Shown: positions 1-9,017, counted from the first letter of the stretch. The stretch: 64,000 bases of DNA from Oenococcus sp. UCMA 16435 (GCA_004010835.2 CP030868.2:1240001-1304000), one strand, 5' to 3'. The notes: a model not told the origin generated them from the sequence alone. A program made the numbers and translations.

Positions 1-358
1 TGAAGACAAGGATGCCAACAATCGAAGCGACAACATCCTCTGTCTGTGCACCAAGAAATGAAAAAATTCCTGAATTTTCTAAAAATTTTGAAGCAGAATC
101 TTCACCTAACCAACCAATAATCAACGAGGTCAGAGTAATTCCTGTCTGAGCGGTCGAAAGATATTCGTTGAGGTGCTTAGTCATGTGCAAGGCCAAATCA
201 ACTTTTTTGCTTGGTTTTTTTTGATCTTTTTGAATTGCTCTTAAGGCAGATTGGCGTGAACGAATCAGCGAGTATTCTGTCAAAGTGAACATAACGGCTA
301 GCAAAAGAGAAACTAATAAAACAATTACTGAAACTAGTATTGAGGGGTCGGAGTCCAT
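1..358 (-). CDS. CNNM/CorC (DUF21) membrane protein, N-terminal part, cut by window edge
   Basis: An open minus-strand frame starts at the ATG at 358 and runs off the window, giving about 119 residues. It begins with a hydrophobic helix (SILVSVIVLLVSLLLAVMF), then TEYSLIRSRQSALRAI and a stretch like HLNEYLSTAQTGITLTSLII. This pattern (small-residue TM helix, then E/S-x-x-L-x-x-R, then a xxYLSTxQxGIT motif) is typical of the DUF21/CNNM transmembrane domain of CorC/HlyC-type proteins, proposed Mg2+/Co2+ exporters. The cytosolic CBS and CorC_HlyC domains would lie outside the window. The gene lies 73 nt downstream of nrdI on the same strand. Family assignment rests on the N-terminal domain only. 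Confidence 0.75.
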   Translation of the reverse strand, partial: MDSDPSILVSVIVLLVSLLLAVMFTLTEYSLIRSRQSALRAIQKDQKKPSKKVDLALHMTKHLNEYLSTAQTGITLTSLIIGWLGEDSASKFLENSGIFSFLGAQTEDVVASIVGILVF

Positions 359-431
359 TATTGGTGTTTGATATCTACTTTCTTAAATAATCTAAACGCT
401 ATTATATCAAGGTTCCAGTGCATATATCAAA

Positions 432-899
432 TCATTTGGAATCTTTAGGCAAATTAACAACTATTTTTTTATAAAAATTCTCAATATCTTTTTCAATTCC
501 TGATAATTCATAGGTATAAAGCAGTGGTTTGTTATACTTTGATGCGTATCTTTTTGCTGTTAAAACGAATTGGACGTTAAAATTTCTATTCCCGGAACCA
601 AAAATACCAATCAATTTTTTAAAGTTTTCATGATAATCTAAATAATCGCCAAGGGAATTTGTGAAAATTTCATGAATTTCCGGACCGATTCCAGTTCCGC
701 CCTCCAAATAAGTTGGAACATTTATAAAGAATGGCTTTTTTTCTTCAACTAAATCAGTTGAATCACTAACTTCAACTGCTTCAATCTCGATATCGTTCGT
801 GTTTTGCTCTTTTTTTTGTTTTGAATACTTTTCGACTCTTTCCATGAAATTACGTGAATTTCCTTCGATTGAAATATATAAAACACGAACTTTTTCCAT
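432..899 (-). CDS. nrdI: NrdI flavodoxin-like protein
   Basis: This 155-residue protein resembles NrdI, the flavodoxin that supplies oxidant for assembling the dimanganese-tyrosyl cofactor of class Ib NrdF. It opens with a flavodoxin beta strand and phosphate loop (VLYISIEGNSRNF) and has the hallmark GIFGSGNRNFN loop near residue 105, which lines the FMN pocket. The ATG at 899 is preceded by AGAGGT at a good distance. It is divergent from nrdHEF across about 340 bp, whereas many firmicutes place nrdI in the same operon. The slightly long family member (155 against about 130-150 residues) keeps all core motifs. Confidence 0.9.
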   Translation of the reverse strand: MEKVRVLYISIEGNSRNFMERVEKYSKQKKEQNTNDIEIEAVEVSDSTDLVEEKKPFFINVPTYLEGGTGIGPEIHEIFTNSLGDYLDYHENFKKLIGIFGSGNRNFNVQFVLTAKRYASKYNKPLLYTYELSGIEKDIENFYKKIVVNLPKDSK

Positions 900-1241
900 G
901 AAGAGTACCTCTTTTAAAGGAAATAACGTTCTGTGGTTTTTGAATAAATCATAAACTCGCTTATTTCCTAACTTTATTCTTTCTTAATATTTAGGTTGAG
1001 CCAGAAACGCCGATTTAAAGGCATTTACATGCTATATAGCTTGCAACATTTTTATATTTTTTGCAAGTTAGTAAAGATAACAAATTGTAATATTTCTTCT
1101 CGATCCGCGTCCTTTCTGGATTTCACAAGCAAACAATTGTCAACTTACAAAAAATACCCCTTGTAAGTTTATTTGAAGGCGTTTATATTAATAACATCAA
1201 CGGAAAAAGGTCACTAAAATACAAACATTAAAGGAGGAATG
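900..1241. promoter_or_regulatory. nrdI/nrdHEF divergent regulatory region
   Basis: The region has no gene. Two sets of symmetry stand out. At 1031-1067 a 10-bp palindrome (GCTATATAGC) is followed by an inverted pair CTTGCAA/TTGCAAG (1040-1046 and 1061-1067). At 1142-1169 the 9-bp arms AACTTACAA and TTGTAAGTT are separated by 10 nt. The second inverted repeat contains the putative nrdH -35 box, so it is a candidate operator. No clear match to the usual NrdR box was seen. Confidence 0.5.
1161..1189 (+). promoter_or_regulatory. Putative nrdHEF promoter
   Basis: TTGTAA (1161-1166) and TATATT (1184-1189) are separated by exactly 17 nt and lie about 50 nt before nrdH. The -35 box forms the right arm of the inverted repeat at 1142-1169, which suggests repression by a bound regulator. 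Confidence 0.55.
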
Positions 1242-1487
1242 ATGGCTGATATTACGGTTTATACAAAAAATAATTGCGTGCAATGTAAAATGACCAAGAA
1301 GTTTCTCACATCAATGGGCATTGATTTTAAAGAGATTAATATTGATGAACATCCAGAATTAGTTAATGAGCTGAAAGCTGAAGGTCACCGCCAAACGCCT
1401 GTTGTTAAGATTTCTGGTTTTGATAGTTTTTCCGGATTTCGCCCCGATGCTTTGAAAAAAGTAGTTGCCGCTAAAGCTGCTGCTTAA
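1242..1487 (+). CDS. nrdH: NrdH glutaredoxin-like redoxin
   Basis: This small redoxin (81 residues from the second ATG) reduces class Ib ribonucleotide reductase NrdE using thioredoxin reductase. It shows the NrdH active site CVQC near residue 13, the TKKFL helix after it, the TPVV cis-proline strand (HRQTPVVKI), and the SGFRPD motif near the C-terminus. Two ATGs occur in tandem (1239 and 1242). AGGAGG at 1232-1237 leaves only 1 nt before the first and 4 nt before the second, so 1242 is preferred. It is the first gene of nrdHEF. Confidence 0.95.
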   Translation: MADITVYTKNNCVQCKMTKKFLTSMGIDFKEINIDEHPELVNELKAEGHRQTPVVKISGFDSFSGFRPDALKKVVAAKAAA

Positions 1488-1559
1488 AATAATATTCGTG
1501 GAAAATTGGCACCGGATTTTATTCTGGTGCTTTTTAATCAAATTGATTAGGAGTTTTTA

Positions 1560-3731
1560 ATGCCATTAAAAGAAATTGATCTCGAAAAAGTTCATTATTA
1601 TGATCTAAATAACGAAGTTAATATCCCCAAACAAAATACGATTCAGGTTGAAAAAGATAAGGAAGCTCGCGACGCATTTTTAAAAGAAAATGTCGAACCG
1701 AACCGTTTGCGTTTTTCTTCTTTAAAGGAACGTTTCGATTGGTTGATTAAGAATAATTTTGTTGAGAGCCAACTGGTCAAGAAATATGATTTTGTGTTTA
1801 TTGAAAAATTATATGATTTCTTGGATGCAGTCCACTTTCAATTTCAAAGCTTTATGGCGGCCTACAAATTTTATACCCAGTATGCAATTAAGACCGATGA
1901 CGGGAATTATTATGTCGAGTCCTACGAAGACCGAATCGCAGTGAACGCTTTATATTATGCAGATGGCGACCAAAAATTAGCAATGAGAATTGCCGATGAA
2001 ATGATTCATCAACGCTTTCAACCAGCCACTCCAAGTTTTTTAAACGCCGGGAGAGCCCGTCGCGGTGAATTGGTCAGTTGCTTTGTTTTGCAAACAACCG
2101 ATGATATGAATTCGATTGGAAGAGTTATCAATTCGGCCATGCAGTTGTCTAAAATTGGTGGTGGTGTTGGGATTAATCTTTCCAATGTCCGTGAAGCCGG
2201 GGCTTCTGTTATGGGTTTGGCCAATATGGCCGGTGGCGTTGTCCCAATTATGAAATTGATGGAAGATGTTTTTACATATAGTAGCCAAGCGGGTGCTCGG
2301 CAAGGGGCTGGTGTTGCTTATTTGTCGGTATTCCATCCCGATGTAATGAATTTTCTTTCAACCAAGAAAGAGAATGCCGATGAGAAAATTCGTGTTAAAA
2401 CACTTTCTCTTGGTTTGACTGTCCCTAATAAATTTTATGAATTAACTGAAAAAGGCGAGCAGATGGCACTTTTTTCACCAGCGGATGTTGAAAAAGTTTA
2501 TGGCGTTCCGTTTAATTACGTCGATTTAACAAAAGAATACGATAATATGGTCGCTAACGACGAAATTCAAAAACATTGGATTGATGCCCGGAATTTAGAA
2601 ATGGAAATTTCAAAATTGCAGCAGGAGTCCGGTTACCCGTTTGTAATTAATCTAGATATCGTTAATCGCGCCAATCCGATTTATGGAAAAGTCGTTACTT
2701 CCAATTTATGTTCCGAGATTTTACAAACGCAGACAATTTCACGAATTAATAATGAACAGGAATATACCCAATTAGGAGCTGATATTTCTTGTAATCTTGG
2801 TTCGATTAATATCGACAATATGATGCATACAGTGGATTTTGGAAAATCGGTTGAGACAATGACCAGGGCTTTGACTTTTGTTTCTGAGAGCTCGGATATT
2901 TCAGTCGTTCCTTCCGTTCAAAACGGTAATCGCCAAAAGCACGCAATCGGTCTCGGCGCAATGGGATTAGCAGCCTTCCTAGCCAAAAATAAAATTTATT
3001 ATGGTGATGAAGTAGCTCTTGATTTTGTTAACACTTTCTTTTTAATGACTAATTATTATACTTTGCTTGCTTCTAACCAAATAGCCAAGGAACGGGGAGA
3101 GTCTTTCTTTGAATTTGAAAAGTCGGATTATGCCAATGGAAAATACTTTGATAAATATTTAACCAAAGATTGGGGACCAAAAACCAGTAAAGTTAAAAAG
3201 CTTTTTTCGAATTATCACGTGCCAACGATTGAAGATTGGCAGCATTTAAAAGAAATGGTTACAAAATACGGCTTGTATAATGCTTATCGACAGGCAGTTG
3301 CCCCTACTGGATCAATTTCTTATGTAAACGATACGACGGCTAGTTTACAACCGATTGTTTCTCGCGTAGAAGCACGGGCCGAAGGCATGACTGGTCGTGT
3401 TTTCTATCCTGCTAATGGCTTGAGTAATGAAACCCTTCCGTATTATGTCTCAGCCTACGATCTCGACCAAAGAAAAATTATTGACACTTATGCGGCTGCT
3501 CAAGAACATGTCGATCAAGGTTTGGCAATGACTTTATTTATGCGTTCAACGATTCCAGATGGAATTTATGATTGGAAAAAAGGCGATACAGATAAAATGA
3601 CTACACGTGATCTGACAATTCTTCGCCATTATGCATATCATCAAGGTATCAAATCGATTTATTACATTAGAACCTTTACAGACGATAATACCGAACAAGG
3701 CGTCAACGAATGCGAATCCTGCTCAATTTGA
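1560..3731 (+). CDS. nrdE: Class Ib ribonucleotide reductase alpha subunit
   Basis: The 723-residue product is NrdE, which reduces ribonucleoside diphosphates to deoxyribonucleotides. Visible features are the redox cysteine in GELVSCFVLQTT (about residue 178), the substrate and thiyl-radical motif NLCSEI (about 382-387), the loop ARQGAGVAYLSVFHPD, and the C-terminal redoxin-accessible pair CESC at the extreme end (NECESCSI). It lacks an N-terminal ATP-cone, as expected for class Ib. The start is preceded by TTAGGAG with good spacing, and it sits 72 nt after nrdH and 27 nt before nrdF. Length and motif order are normal for NrdE. Confidence 0.97.
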   Translation: MPLKEIDLEKVHYYDLNNEVNIPKQNTIQVEKDKEARDAFLKENVEPNRLRFSSLKERFDWLIKNNFVESQLVKKYDFVFIEKLYDFLDAVHFQFQSFMAAYKFYTQYAIKTDDGNYYVESYEDRIAVNALYYADGDQKLAMRIADEMIHQRFQPATPSFLNAGRARRGELVSCFVLQTTDDMNSIGRVINSAMQLSKIGGGVGINLSNVREAGASVMGLANMAGGVVPIMKLMEDVFTYSSQAGARQGAGVAYLSVFHPDVMNFLSTKKENADEKIRVKTLSLGLTVPNKFYELTEKGEQMALFSPADVEKVYGVPFNYVDLTKEYDNMVANDEIQKHWIDARNLEMEISKLQQESGYPFVINLDIVNRANPIYGKVVTSNLCSEILQTQTISRINNEQEYTQLGADISCNLGSINIDNMMHTVDFGKSVETMTRALTFVSESSDISVVPSVQNGNRQKHAIGLGAMGLAAFLAKNKIYYGDEVALDFVNTFFLMTNYYTLLASNQIAKERGESFFEFEKSDYANGKYFDKYLTKDWGPKTSKVKKLFSNYHVPTIEDWQHLKEMVTKYGLYNAYRQAVAPTGSISYVNDTTASLQPIVSRVEARAEGMTGRVFYPANGLSNETLPYYVSAYDLDQRKIIDTYAAAQEHVDQGLAMTLFMRSTIPDGIYDWKKGDTDKMTTRDLTILRHYAYHQGIKSIYYIRTFTDDNTEQGVNECESCSI

Positions 3732-3758
3732 TGGATTATAGAATAAAAGAGGTGAATA

Positions 3759-4775
3759 ATGGCAGATAAGAAAAATCAATTTACACATTATGATGCGATC
3801 AACTGGAATAAAGTCATTGATCCAATTGATAAAGCAACTTGGGAAAAATTAACCGAGCAATTTTGGCTTGATACACGAATTCCGATTTCAAACGATATGA
3901 AAGATTGGCGTTCATTGGGACCGGTCGAGCACAAGCTTTACGATCATGTTTTTGGTGGCTTAACAATGCTGGATACTTTACAAAGCCAGGATGGAATGGC
4001 CAGCTTATTGGATGCAGCCGTCACCCCTCATGAACGAGCCGTTTTGAATAACATAAAATTTATGGAGTCTGTTCATGCAAAAAGTTATTCAAGCATCTTT
4101 GAAACACTAGATACACCTGCCGAGATTGATGAGATTTTCGATTGGGCATCAAAGAATGAACAATTGCAATATAAGGCTAATAAAATTAATTCCGTTTATC
4201 ATGATCCGAATCCTCTCAAAAGAAAGATTGCTTCTGTTTTTCTTGAAACTTTCTTATTTTATTCGGGTTTTTATACTCCTCTATATTTTGTTGGACATAA
4301 TAAAATGGCAAATGTTGCCGAAATTATTAAATTAATCATTCGTGACGAATCAGTTCATGGAACTTATATCGGCTATAAATTCCAGCTTGCGTATAAAGAA
4401 CTTAGCGAGAAAGAACAGAAAGATTTAAATTCCTGGGCTTATGATTTACTTTATGATCTTTACGATAACGAAGAGAATTATACTCATCAACTTTATGACG
4501 AAATTGACTGGTTCGACGATGTGATGGTTTTCCTTCGCTACAATGGTAATAAGGCTTTAATGAATCTGGGACTTGAACCAATGTTTGCCGATGGCGCCGA
4601 AGATGTTAATCCGGTCGTTATGAATGGCATTTCAACTTCAACCGCAAATCACGATTTCTTCAGTCAGGTTGGCAATGGATATCGTCTGGGCCAAGTCGAG
4701 AATCTTAGTCCTGAAGATTACAATGTTGGGAAATCCACTCAACCGGGTTTGGATTCGAGCAATGAAAAAGACTAA
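3759..4775 (+). CDS. nrdF: Class Ib ribonucleotide reductase beta subunit
   Basis: NrdF carries the dimetal-tyrosyl radical that initiates catalysis in NrdE. The 338-residue sequence shows ferritin-like helices with the expected carboxylate and histidine ligands: LTMLDTLQSQDG (Asp), FMESVHAKSYSSIF (Glu, His) and RDESVHGTYIGYKFQ (Glu, His). The start follows GAGGTG. The C-terminal tail has the acidic and aromatic character needed to dock on NrdE, ending in a polar stretch. It is the last gene of the operon and is followed directly by a hairpin terminator. Confidence 0.96.
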   Translation: MADKKNQFTHYDAINWNKVIDPIDKATWEKLTEQFWLDTRIPISNDMKDWRSLGPVEHKLYDHVFGGLTMLDTLQSQDGMASLLDAAVTPHERAVLNNIKFMESVHAKSYSSIFETLDTPAEIDEIFDWASKNEQLQYKANKINSVYHDPNPLKRKIASVFLETFLFYSGFYTPLYFVGHNKMANVAEIIKLIIRDESVHGTYIGYKFQLAYKELSEKEQKDLNSWAYDLLYDLYDNEENYTHQLYDEIDWFDDVMVFLRYNGNKALMNLGLEPMFADGAEDVNPVVMNGISTSTANHDFFSQVGNGYRLGQVENLSPEDYNVGKSTQPGLDSSNEKD

Positions 4776-4803
4776 AAAAGAATGCTTTAGACATTCTTTT
4801 TTA
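4775..4803 (+). terminator. nrdHEF terminator
   Basis: AAAGAATG (4778-4785) pairs with CATTCTTT (4793-4800), followed by further T residues. It begins at the nrdF stop codon. Confidence 0.85.
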
Positions 4804-5141
4804 ATTTGAAGCTGAAGTTATGGATTCAATATAAAAACAATCGCCTTTCCTGCTGCTTTTATGCATAAATTAACTTTATCTTCGTTTTATCTCTCTTTTA
4901 TCTTCCTTTAATCTGTCAATTGAATAATTAAAACTGTTCCAAAGGACAAGTTAGTAAAAAAACAAGTCCCGACGAACACTCTCCAATAATAAAATATCCC
5001 TTCCAAATAAATTAAAAACTCTCTTCATAATAATTAATCCCAAAAAACGCCACCCCAAAGGCGTTTTTATTTTCTCTGCGTGTAGAATAAAGACAGAAAT
5101 TAATCTTGGTTTAATTAGAGAAAGGCAGAATTCTACATATT
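4804..5141. other. Intergenic region with second hairpin and possible CiaR-type repeat
   Basis: No gene is visible. AAAAACGCC (5043-5051) pairs with GGCGTTTTT (5060-5068), making an intrinsic terminator that could work in either direction. Upstream of the regulator gene, TTAAT recurs at 5100-5104 and 5111-5115, an 11-bp period like the direct repeats bound by OmpR-family regulators. The rest is AT-rich without recognisable structure. Confidence 0.45.
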
Positions 5142-5837
5142 ATGGCAAATAGTTCGGTAAAAATTTTATTGATTGAAGATGACAAGATTTTAAATGATGA
5201 TATTACAGCAATGCTTTCGGAAATTGCAGAGGTTAAGCAGGTCTTTAATGGTGCTGATGGCGAGTATGAAGCAGTTGAAGCCCCTTATGATTTAATAGTC
5301 TCTGATTTAATGCTTCCTGAAATGAATGGTTTGGATATTATTAAAGAAATGCGGGATGCTCATATTGAAACGCCGGTTTTGATCTTGACCGCTAAGGATT
5401 CGGTTGATGATAAAGTTAAGGGTTTTGAAGTAGGAGCCGATGATTATTTAACAAAACCTTTTCATCGAGAAGAATTATTAGCTCGAGTAGAAGCTTTATT
5501 ACGCCGTGCCGGTATTGATACTGAAGAAAAAGAAATCAATATCGGAAATTTAAAAATCCATCTTTCGAACCGGACTGTCACTGTTGGAGAGCAGAATGTT
5601 CAATTAGTCGGCAAGGAATATGATATTTTGGTTTATCTTGCCAAAAATAAGAACATTATTATTACTAAAGACCAGATTTTCGATCGCGTATGGGGACTTG
5701 ACTCGGATACGACGACCAGTGTCGTTAACATTTATTTAAATAATCTTCGGCGTAAATTAGAGTCGGTTGGAAAAAATGATTTGATCAAGACTTTAAGGAA
5801 CGTTGGTTTCATTCTCGAATCTGATGAACAAAACTAA
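5142..5837 (+). CDS. ciaR: CiaR-like OmpR-family response regulator
   Basis: This 231-residue regulator has a receiver domain (about 6-120) with acidic pocket EDD at 12-14, phospho-acceptor Asp55 in SDLMLPE, and LTKPF with the conserved Lys. A winged-helix DNA-binding domain follows (about 132-228). The segment QVFNGADGEYEA and the linker-proximal LVGKEYDILVYL and QIFDRVWGLDSDTT closely resemble streptococcal CiaR as I recall it, a regulator of cell envelope stress, competence and beta-lactam tolerance. It overlaps the kinase gene by 14 nt, indicating translational coupling. The start has no obvious nearby Shine-Dalgarno. The name is by similarity to CiaR and not proven. Confidence 0.8.
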   Translation: MANSSVKILLIEDDKILNDDITAMLSEIAEVKQVFNGADGEYEAVEAPYDLIVSDLMLPEMNGLDIIKEMRDAHIETPVLILTAKDSVDDKVKGFEVGADDYLTKPFHREELLARVEALLRRAGIDTEEKEINIGNLKIHLSNRTVTVGEQNVQLVGKEYDILVYLAKNKNIIITKDQIFDRVWGLDSDTTTSVVNIYLNNLRRKLESVGKNDLIKTLRNVGFILESDEQN

Positions 5838-7200
5838 AATTAATTCTAAACAATATATAAAGTTGTTTCTGTTGGAAGCAATTGGTTTTCTTATGATTTT
5901 TTCTTTTGTTGGCAGTTATATTTATTTTACTTATACACAGTCTGTTCAACGCAATTCTGATCAAATTTTGAATTCAATGGTATTGCGAATTCAAAAGAGT
6001 TTTAAAACCGGATCAAAACAATTGACAATTCCCGGGTTGGTTGGACAAGGACAGGGATCGAGTACAATTGGGGGATCGCCAAGTGCCAGTTCACCTCAGG
6101 AGGGCAGTTTACTAAAGTCGAACGTTTCCGGACAGGACACTATTTATTATAGTAAGAGCGGAAAAATTGTTAATTCTTATTCGCTTGGATTACGGATCTG
6201 GACTTATGAAAATCTTTATAAAAAAATTTCTGGCGATTTAAACGATATTCAAAATGTAAGATTATCCGGATCGTATTTTAGAGTTCGTCTCATTAAATTA
6301 AAGAAACCAATCGTCTTAATTTATGGGGCTAACACAATCCTTGGAACGGCTAAATATGCAGCGGTTGTTTATAATTTTGATACAGAGCGATCTAACATGG
6401 ATTCTTTTCGTTCGGTTCTCTTTTGGACTTTGATGTTTGCGGCGATGTTTTCGTTGGTCGTCAGCTGGCTGGTTACTCTTCGAGTTATGCGTCCGATTCT
6501 TCAGTCTTGGAAGCAACAACAGGAATTTGTTAATAATGCCGCTCATGAGTTAAGAACCCCACTAACAATTATTCAAAATAAAATGGAAGGGTTGCTTAGA
6601 AAACCCACTTCGTCTGTTGCAGACGTATCTGAAAATATCGTCGTCTCTCTTTCCGAAGTCCGTCGTTTGAACCAATTAACTTCTGACATGCTGACTTTAG
6701 CAAGGACTGGATCGAATATGTCGCAACTTGATCCTAAAATGGTTGAGATCGAAGGCTTTATTAAAGAGGTTGTTGAACCGTATTCTGAGATTGCCAAATC
6801 AAAAAAACGAAAATTCTCGGAGAAAATCGATGTAAAAGGCAAGATGGTCATAGACACCCGGCGTGTTCATCAATTAATCGTTATTTTGCTTGATAACGCA
6901 TTGAAATATACCGATACAAAAGATTTAATCGAAATTAAAGCTCGAAGAGAAAAGAATAATCTTGTTATTGAAGTTGCTGATAACGGCCGGGGAATTTCTG
7001 CCGATGGCAAAAAACACGTTTTCGACCGTTTTTATCGGGAAGAAAAATCTGGGAACCGCAGTACTGGTGGAACTGGTTTAGGTTTGTCAATTGCTAAATG
7101 GATTGTTAACGCCTTTCAGGGCAAGATATCTGTTTCTGATAATTCTCCAAAGGGAACAGTTTTTAAAGTTGTATTGCCACAGTTGAAATTGAACAAATAA
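5824..7200 (+). CDS. ciaH: CiaH-like sensor histidine kinase
   Basis: This is the partner kinase of the upstream regulator, 458 residues from the ATG at 5824. It has one TM helix near 13-35, an extracytoplasmic domain of about 150 residues rich in Ser/Gly at its start, a second TM near 197-220, then HisKA with phospho-acceptor His241 (NNAAHELRTPLT). The ATPase domain shows an N box (LLDNALKYTD), a G1 box (VADNGRGI) and GTGLGLSIAK. A TTG 21 nt upstream is possible, but the ATG inside the overlap is more natural. The extracytoplasmic domain has no sensory family that I recognise. Confidence 0.85.
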   Translation: MNKTKINSKQYIKLFLLEAIGFLMIFSFVGSYIYFTYTQSVQRNSDQILNSMVLRIQKSFKTGSKQLTIPGLVGQGQGSSTIGGSPSASSPQEGSLLKSNVSGQDTIYYSKSGKIVNSYSLGLRIWTYENLYKKISGDLNDIQNVRLSGSYFRVRLIKLKKPIVLIYGANTILGTAKYAAVVYNFDTERSNMDSFRSVLFWTLMFAAMFSLVVSWLVTLRVMRPILQSWKQQQEFVNNAAHELRTPLTIIQNKMEGLLRKPTSSVADVSENIVVSLSEVRRLNQLTSDMLTLARTGSNMSQLDPKMVEIEGFIKEVVEPYSEIAKSKKRKFSEKIDVKGKMVIDTRRVHQLIVILLDNALKYTDTKDLIEIKARREKNNLVIEVADNGRGISADGKKHVFDRFYREEKSGNRSTGGTGLGLSIAKWIVNAFQGKISVSDNSPKGTVFKVVLPQLKLNK

Positions 7201-7248
7201 AACTTCAAATCTTTTTAAAAAATCCGTATTAATAGTTGGGAGGATTTT

Positions 7249-7944
7249 ATGAAGAGAATGAAGTTTTTATTTTGTTTATTAACTGCAATTTTAGCTGGTT
7301 TTTTCTTTATTAACGATAAAGCCAATGCTGACACATCGAATAATTCAGTTGTTAAATATATTCAGGATGGTGTCAAAAATAAGGCTTGGAGGCCGGCAGC
7401 TGAACAGAATTGGTTAAGCAAGGGTACGGTGCTGCCAAAAAATAATTATCGTTATGGTAAGGCTCGACCAGAAGGTATTGTGATTCATGAAACTGCTAAT
7501 CCAAAGTCAACTATTAATAACGAAATTTCATATATGTACAAAAATTGGCGAACTGCTTTTGTCCATAATTTTGCTGATGGAAACAATTTAATTGGTGTTG
7601 CCGATACGGACTATCAGTGCTGGGGAGCCGGGCCAATCGCCAATCCTCGCTTTATTCAAATTGAACAAGTAGAGGTTCATTCAAAAGAGGAATTTGCCCG
7701 AGAACAACTGAATGTCGCTAAATTTGTAGCTGATCAATTGAATCATTATCATTTAGGTTCAGCTTGCTATCGCAAAACTGTTTGGACTCATGATGATGTC
7801 AGCAAATATTTAGGTGGAAGCAATCATACTGATCCGATAAATTATTGGAATAATTCAGCTAAAAATTGGTTTTCCGGAACTTACACAATTAGCGATTTTA
7901 TTTGGCTTGTCAATCAAATTAAGAATAATAACCTTATGAAATAG
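7249..7944 (+). CDS. Secreted N-acetylmuramoyl-L-alanine amidase (Amidase_2)
   Basis: The 231-residue protein has a Sec signal peptide (MKRMK followed by about 18 hydrophobic residues, probable cleavage near NANA-D/ANA-DT), so it is exported. The Amidase_2 fold follows: VIHETANP supplies the first zinc His, WTHDDVS the second His, and HTDPINYW the Asp and catalytic area. It should cleave the amide between MurNAc and the stem peptide. No SH3, LysM or choline-binding repeat is present, so wall targeting is not obvious. It starts 48 nt after ciaH with GGGAGG, and could be part of that regulon or operon. Confidence 0.88.
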   Translation: MKRMKFLFCLLTAILAGFFFINDKANADTSNNSVVKYIQDGVKNKAWRPAAEQNWLSKGTVLPKNNYRYGKARPEGIVIHETANPKSTINNEISYMYKNWRTAFVHNFADGNNLIGVADTDYQCWGAGPIANPRFIQIEQVEVHSKEEFAREQLNVAKFVADQLNHYHLGSACYRKTVWTHDDVSKYLGGSNHTDPINYWNNSAKNWFSGTYTISDFIWLVNQIKNNNLMK

Positions 7945-7970
7945 CGCTGTAAAAAATAAAATTTTAAAAT

Positions 7971-8005
7971 AAAAAGGAAATATCAAATAAAGATATTTCC
8001 TTTTT
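7971..8005. terminator. Bidirectional terminator between amidase and PAP2 genes
   Basis: AAAAAGGAAATATC pairs with GATATTTCCTTTTT around a 7-nt loop. The genes converge here, and the T-run on one side touches the stop codon of the minus-strand PAP2 gene, so it likely serves both. Confidence 0.88.
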
Positions 8006-8666
8006 ATACGGCATCGTATTTTAATACCGGAATTCTATCGTGTAAAGGCTTGGCGTATTTTTCATAAAGCCAGACCCAAAGAGTTACCCAGGCAATTCCT
8101 AGAGCTGCTCCAGCGATCACGTCGCTTAAATAATGGTCCTGCAGATATATGACTGCTTCCAATAACAATAGACCAAATGTTATCGTTCCCCAGCCAAACC
8201 AAATTTGTAAACGAGTTGATGAAAGATTTGGCAGAATTAGAACAAAAATAATTGTAATTACAATAAAAGTTGTTAATGCATGGTTCGATGGAAAAGCATA
8301 TCCGGAAGCCAAATGGCCAGTCGGCCGTACACGACCAACTGCAACTTTTAATATTTCGCCAACTGCTAATCCGCTAATGTATGTAGTAAGAACCCAAATT
8401 GCTGGGATGCGTAAATTAGAAAAATAGAGTAAGCCGGCAATGACCACTGCATAAATAAAAGTTGCCAAAGGTGAACCTAGTGCTGTCACGATCGTCATGA
8501 TTGTGTCACCAAACGAAAAACTATCACTTCCCAAAGAAGCTGTTAACCATTTGTCAATACCGATAATAATTCCAAGTTTAATGCCGACCGAAACTAGCAG
8601 CAGAAAGAAAATCCCGGCCGAAATGATCCCGGTCTTTTTCAAATATCTTGGCATCCTAACAATCAT
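8004..8666 (-). CDS. PAP2-family membrane phosphatase
   Basis: This 220-residue integral membrane protein has about six TM helices with the phosphatidic acid phosphatase type 2 layout: motif 1 KVAVGRVRP, motif 2 FPSNHALTTF (PSNH in place of the usual PSGH), and motif 3 YLQDHYLSDVIAG with the catalytic His and Asp. The normally conserved Ser-Arg at the start of motif 3 is replaced (AVIYLQDH). Family members dephosphorylate undecaprenyl-PP, PGP or lipid phosphates. The start at 8666 is backed by GAGGT with correct spacing. The non-consensus motif leaves the exact substrate and the activity open. Confidence 0.82.
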   Translation of the reverse strand: MIVRMPRYLKKTGIISAGIFFLLLVSVGIKLGIIIGIDKWLTASLGSDSFSFGDTIMTIVTALGSPLATFIYAVVIAGLLYFSNLRIPAIWVLTTYISGLAVGEILKVAVGRVRPTGHLASGYAFPSNHALTTFIVITIIFVLILPNLSSTRLQIWFGWGTITFGLLLLEAVIYLQDHYLSDVIAGAALGIAWVTLWVWLYEKYAKPLHDRIPVLKYDAV

Positions 8667-9017
8667 TTTAACCTCTTAATAAAACCTTAATTAAATTCTA
8701 TTATAGCGGAAAGCCTATCAATTGTATTCTTGGTGATTTAATCGTTTTATCCTTAATTTATTAATTTTGATACTAATTAAGATTACGTTTTTTCCGATTT
8801 ATTGTTTTCAAAAATGGTGCTGACAAGAATTCTAAACTCGAGGACATCAAAGAGAGATGACAAAAGTATCATGATTATTAAAGATAAATAAGCCTATTTA
8901 GTCTTCATTTTTCAAAATGCTTATGATCTTATTAAAATAAATATGCTAAGTTTCTTTCAAGATATAAAATTACTGTAAAACGTTTTAAGAAAATAATATT
9001 TTACTTATACTTGCCTT
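8667..9017. promoter_or_regulatory. Region upstream of LacI-family gene, with operator
   Basis: No gene was found. A perfect 12-bp palindrome with a central CG, TAAAACGTTTTA (8976-8987), matches LacI/RbsR-type operators and lies about 30 nt before the regulator gene. A TATACT -10 box sits at 9006-9011. Autorepression by the RbsR-like protein is the simplest reading. The remainder is AT-rich. Confidence 0.65.
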
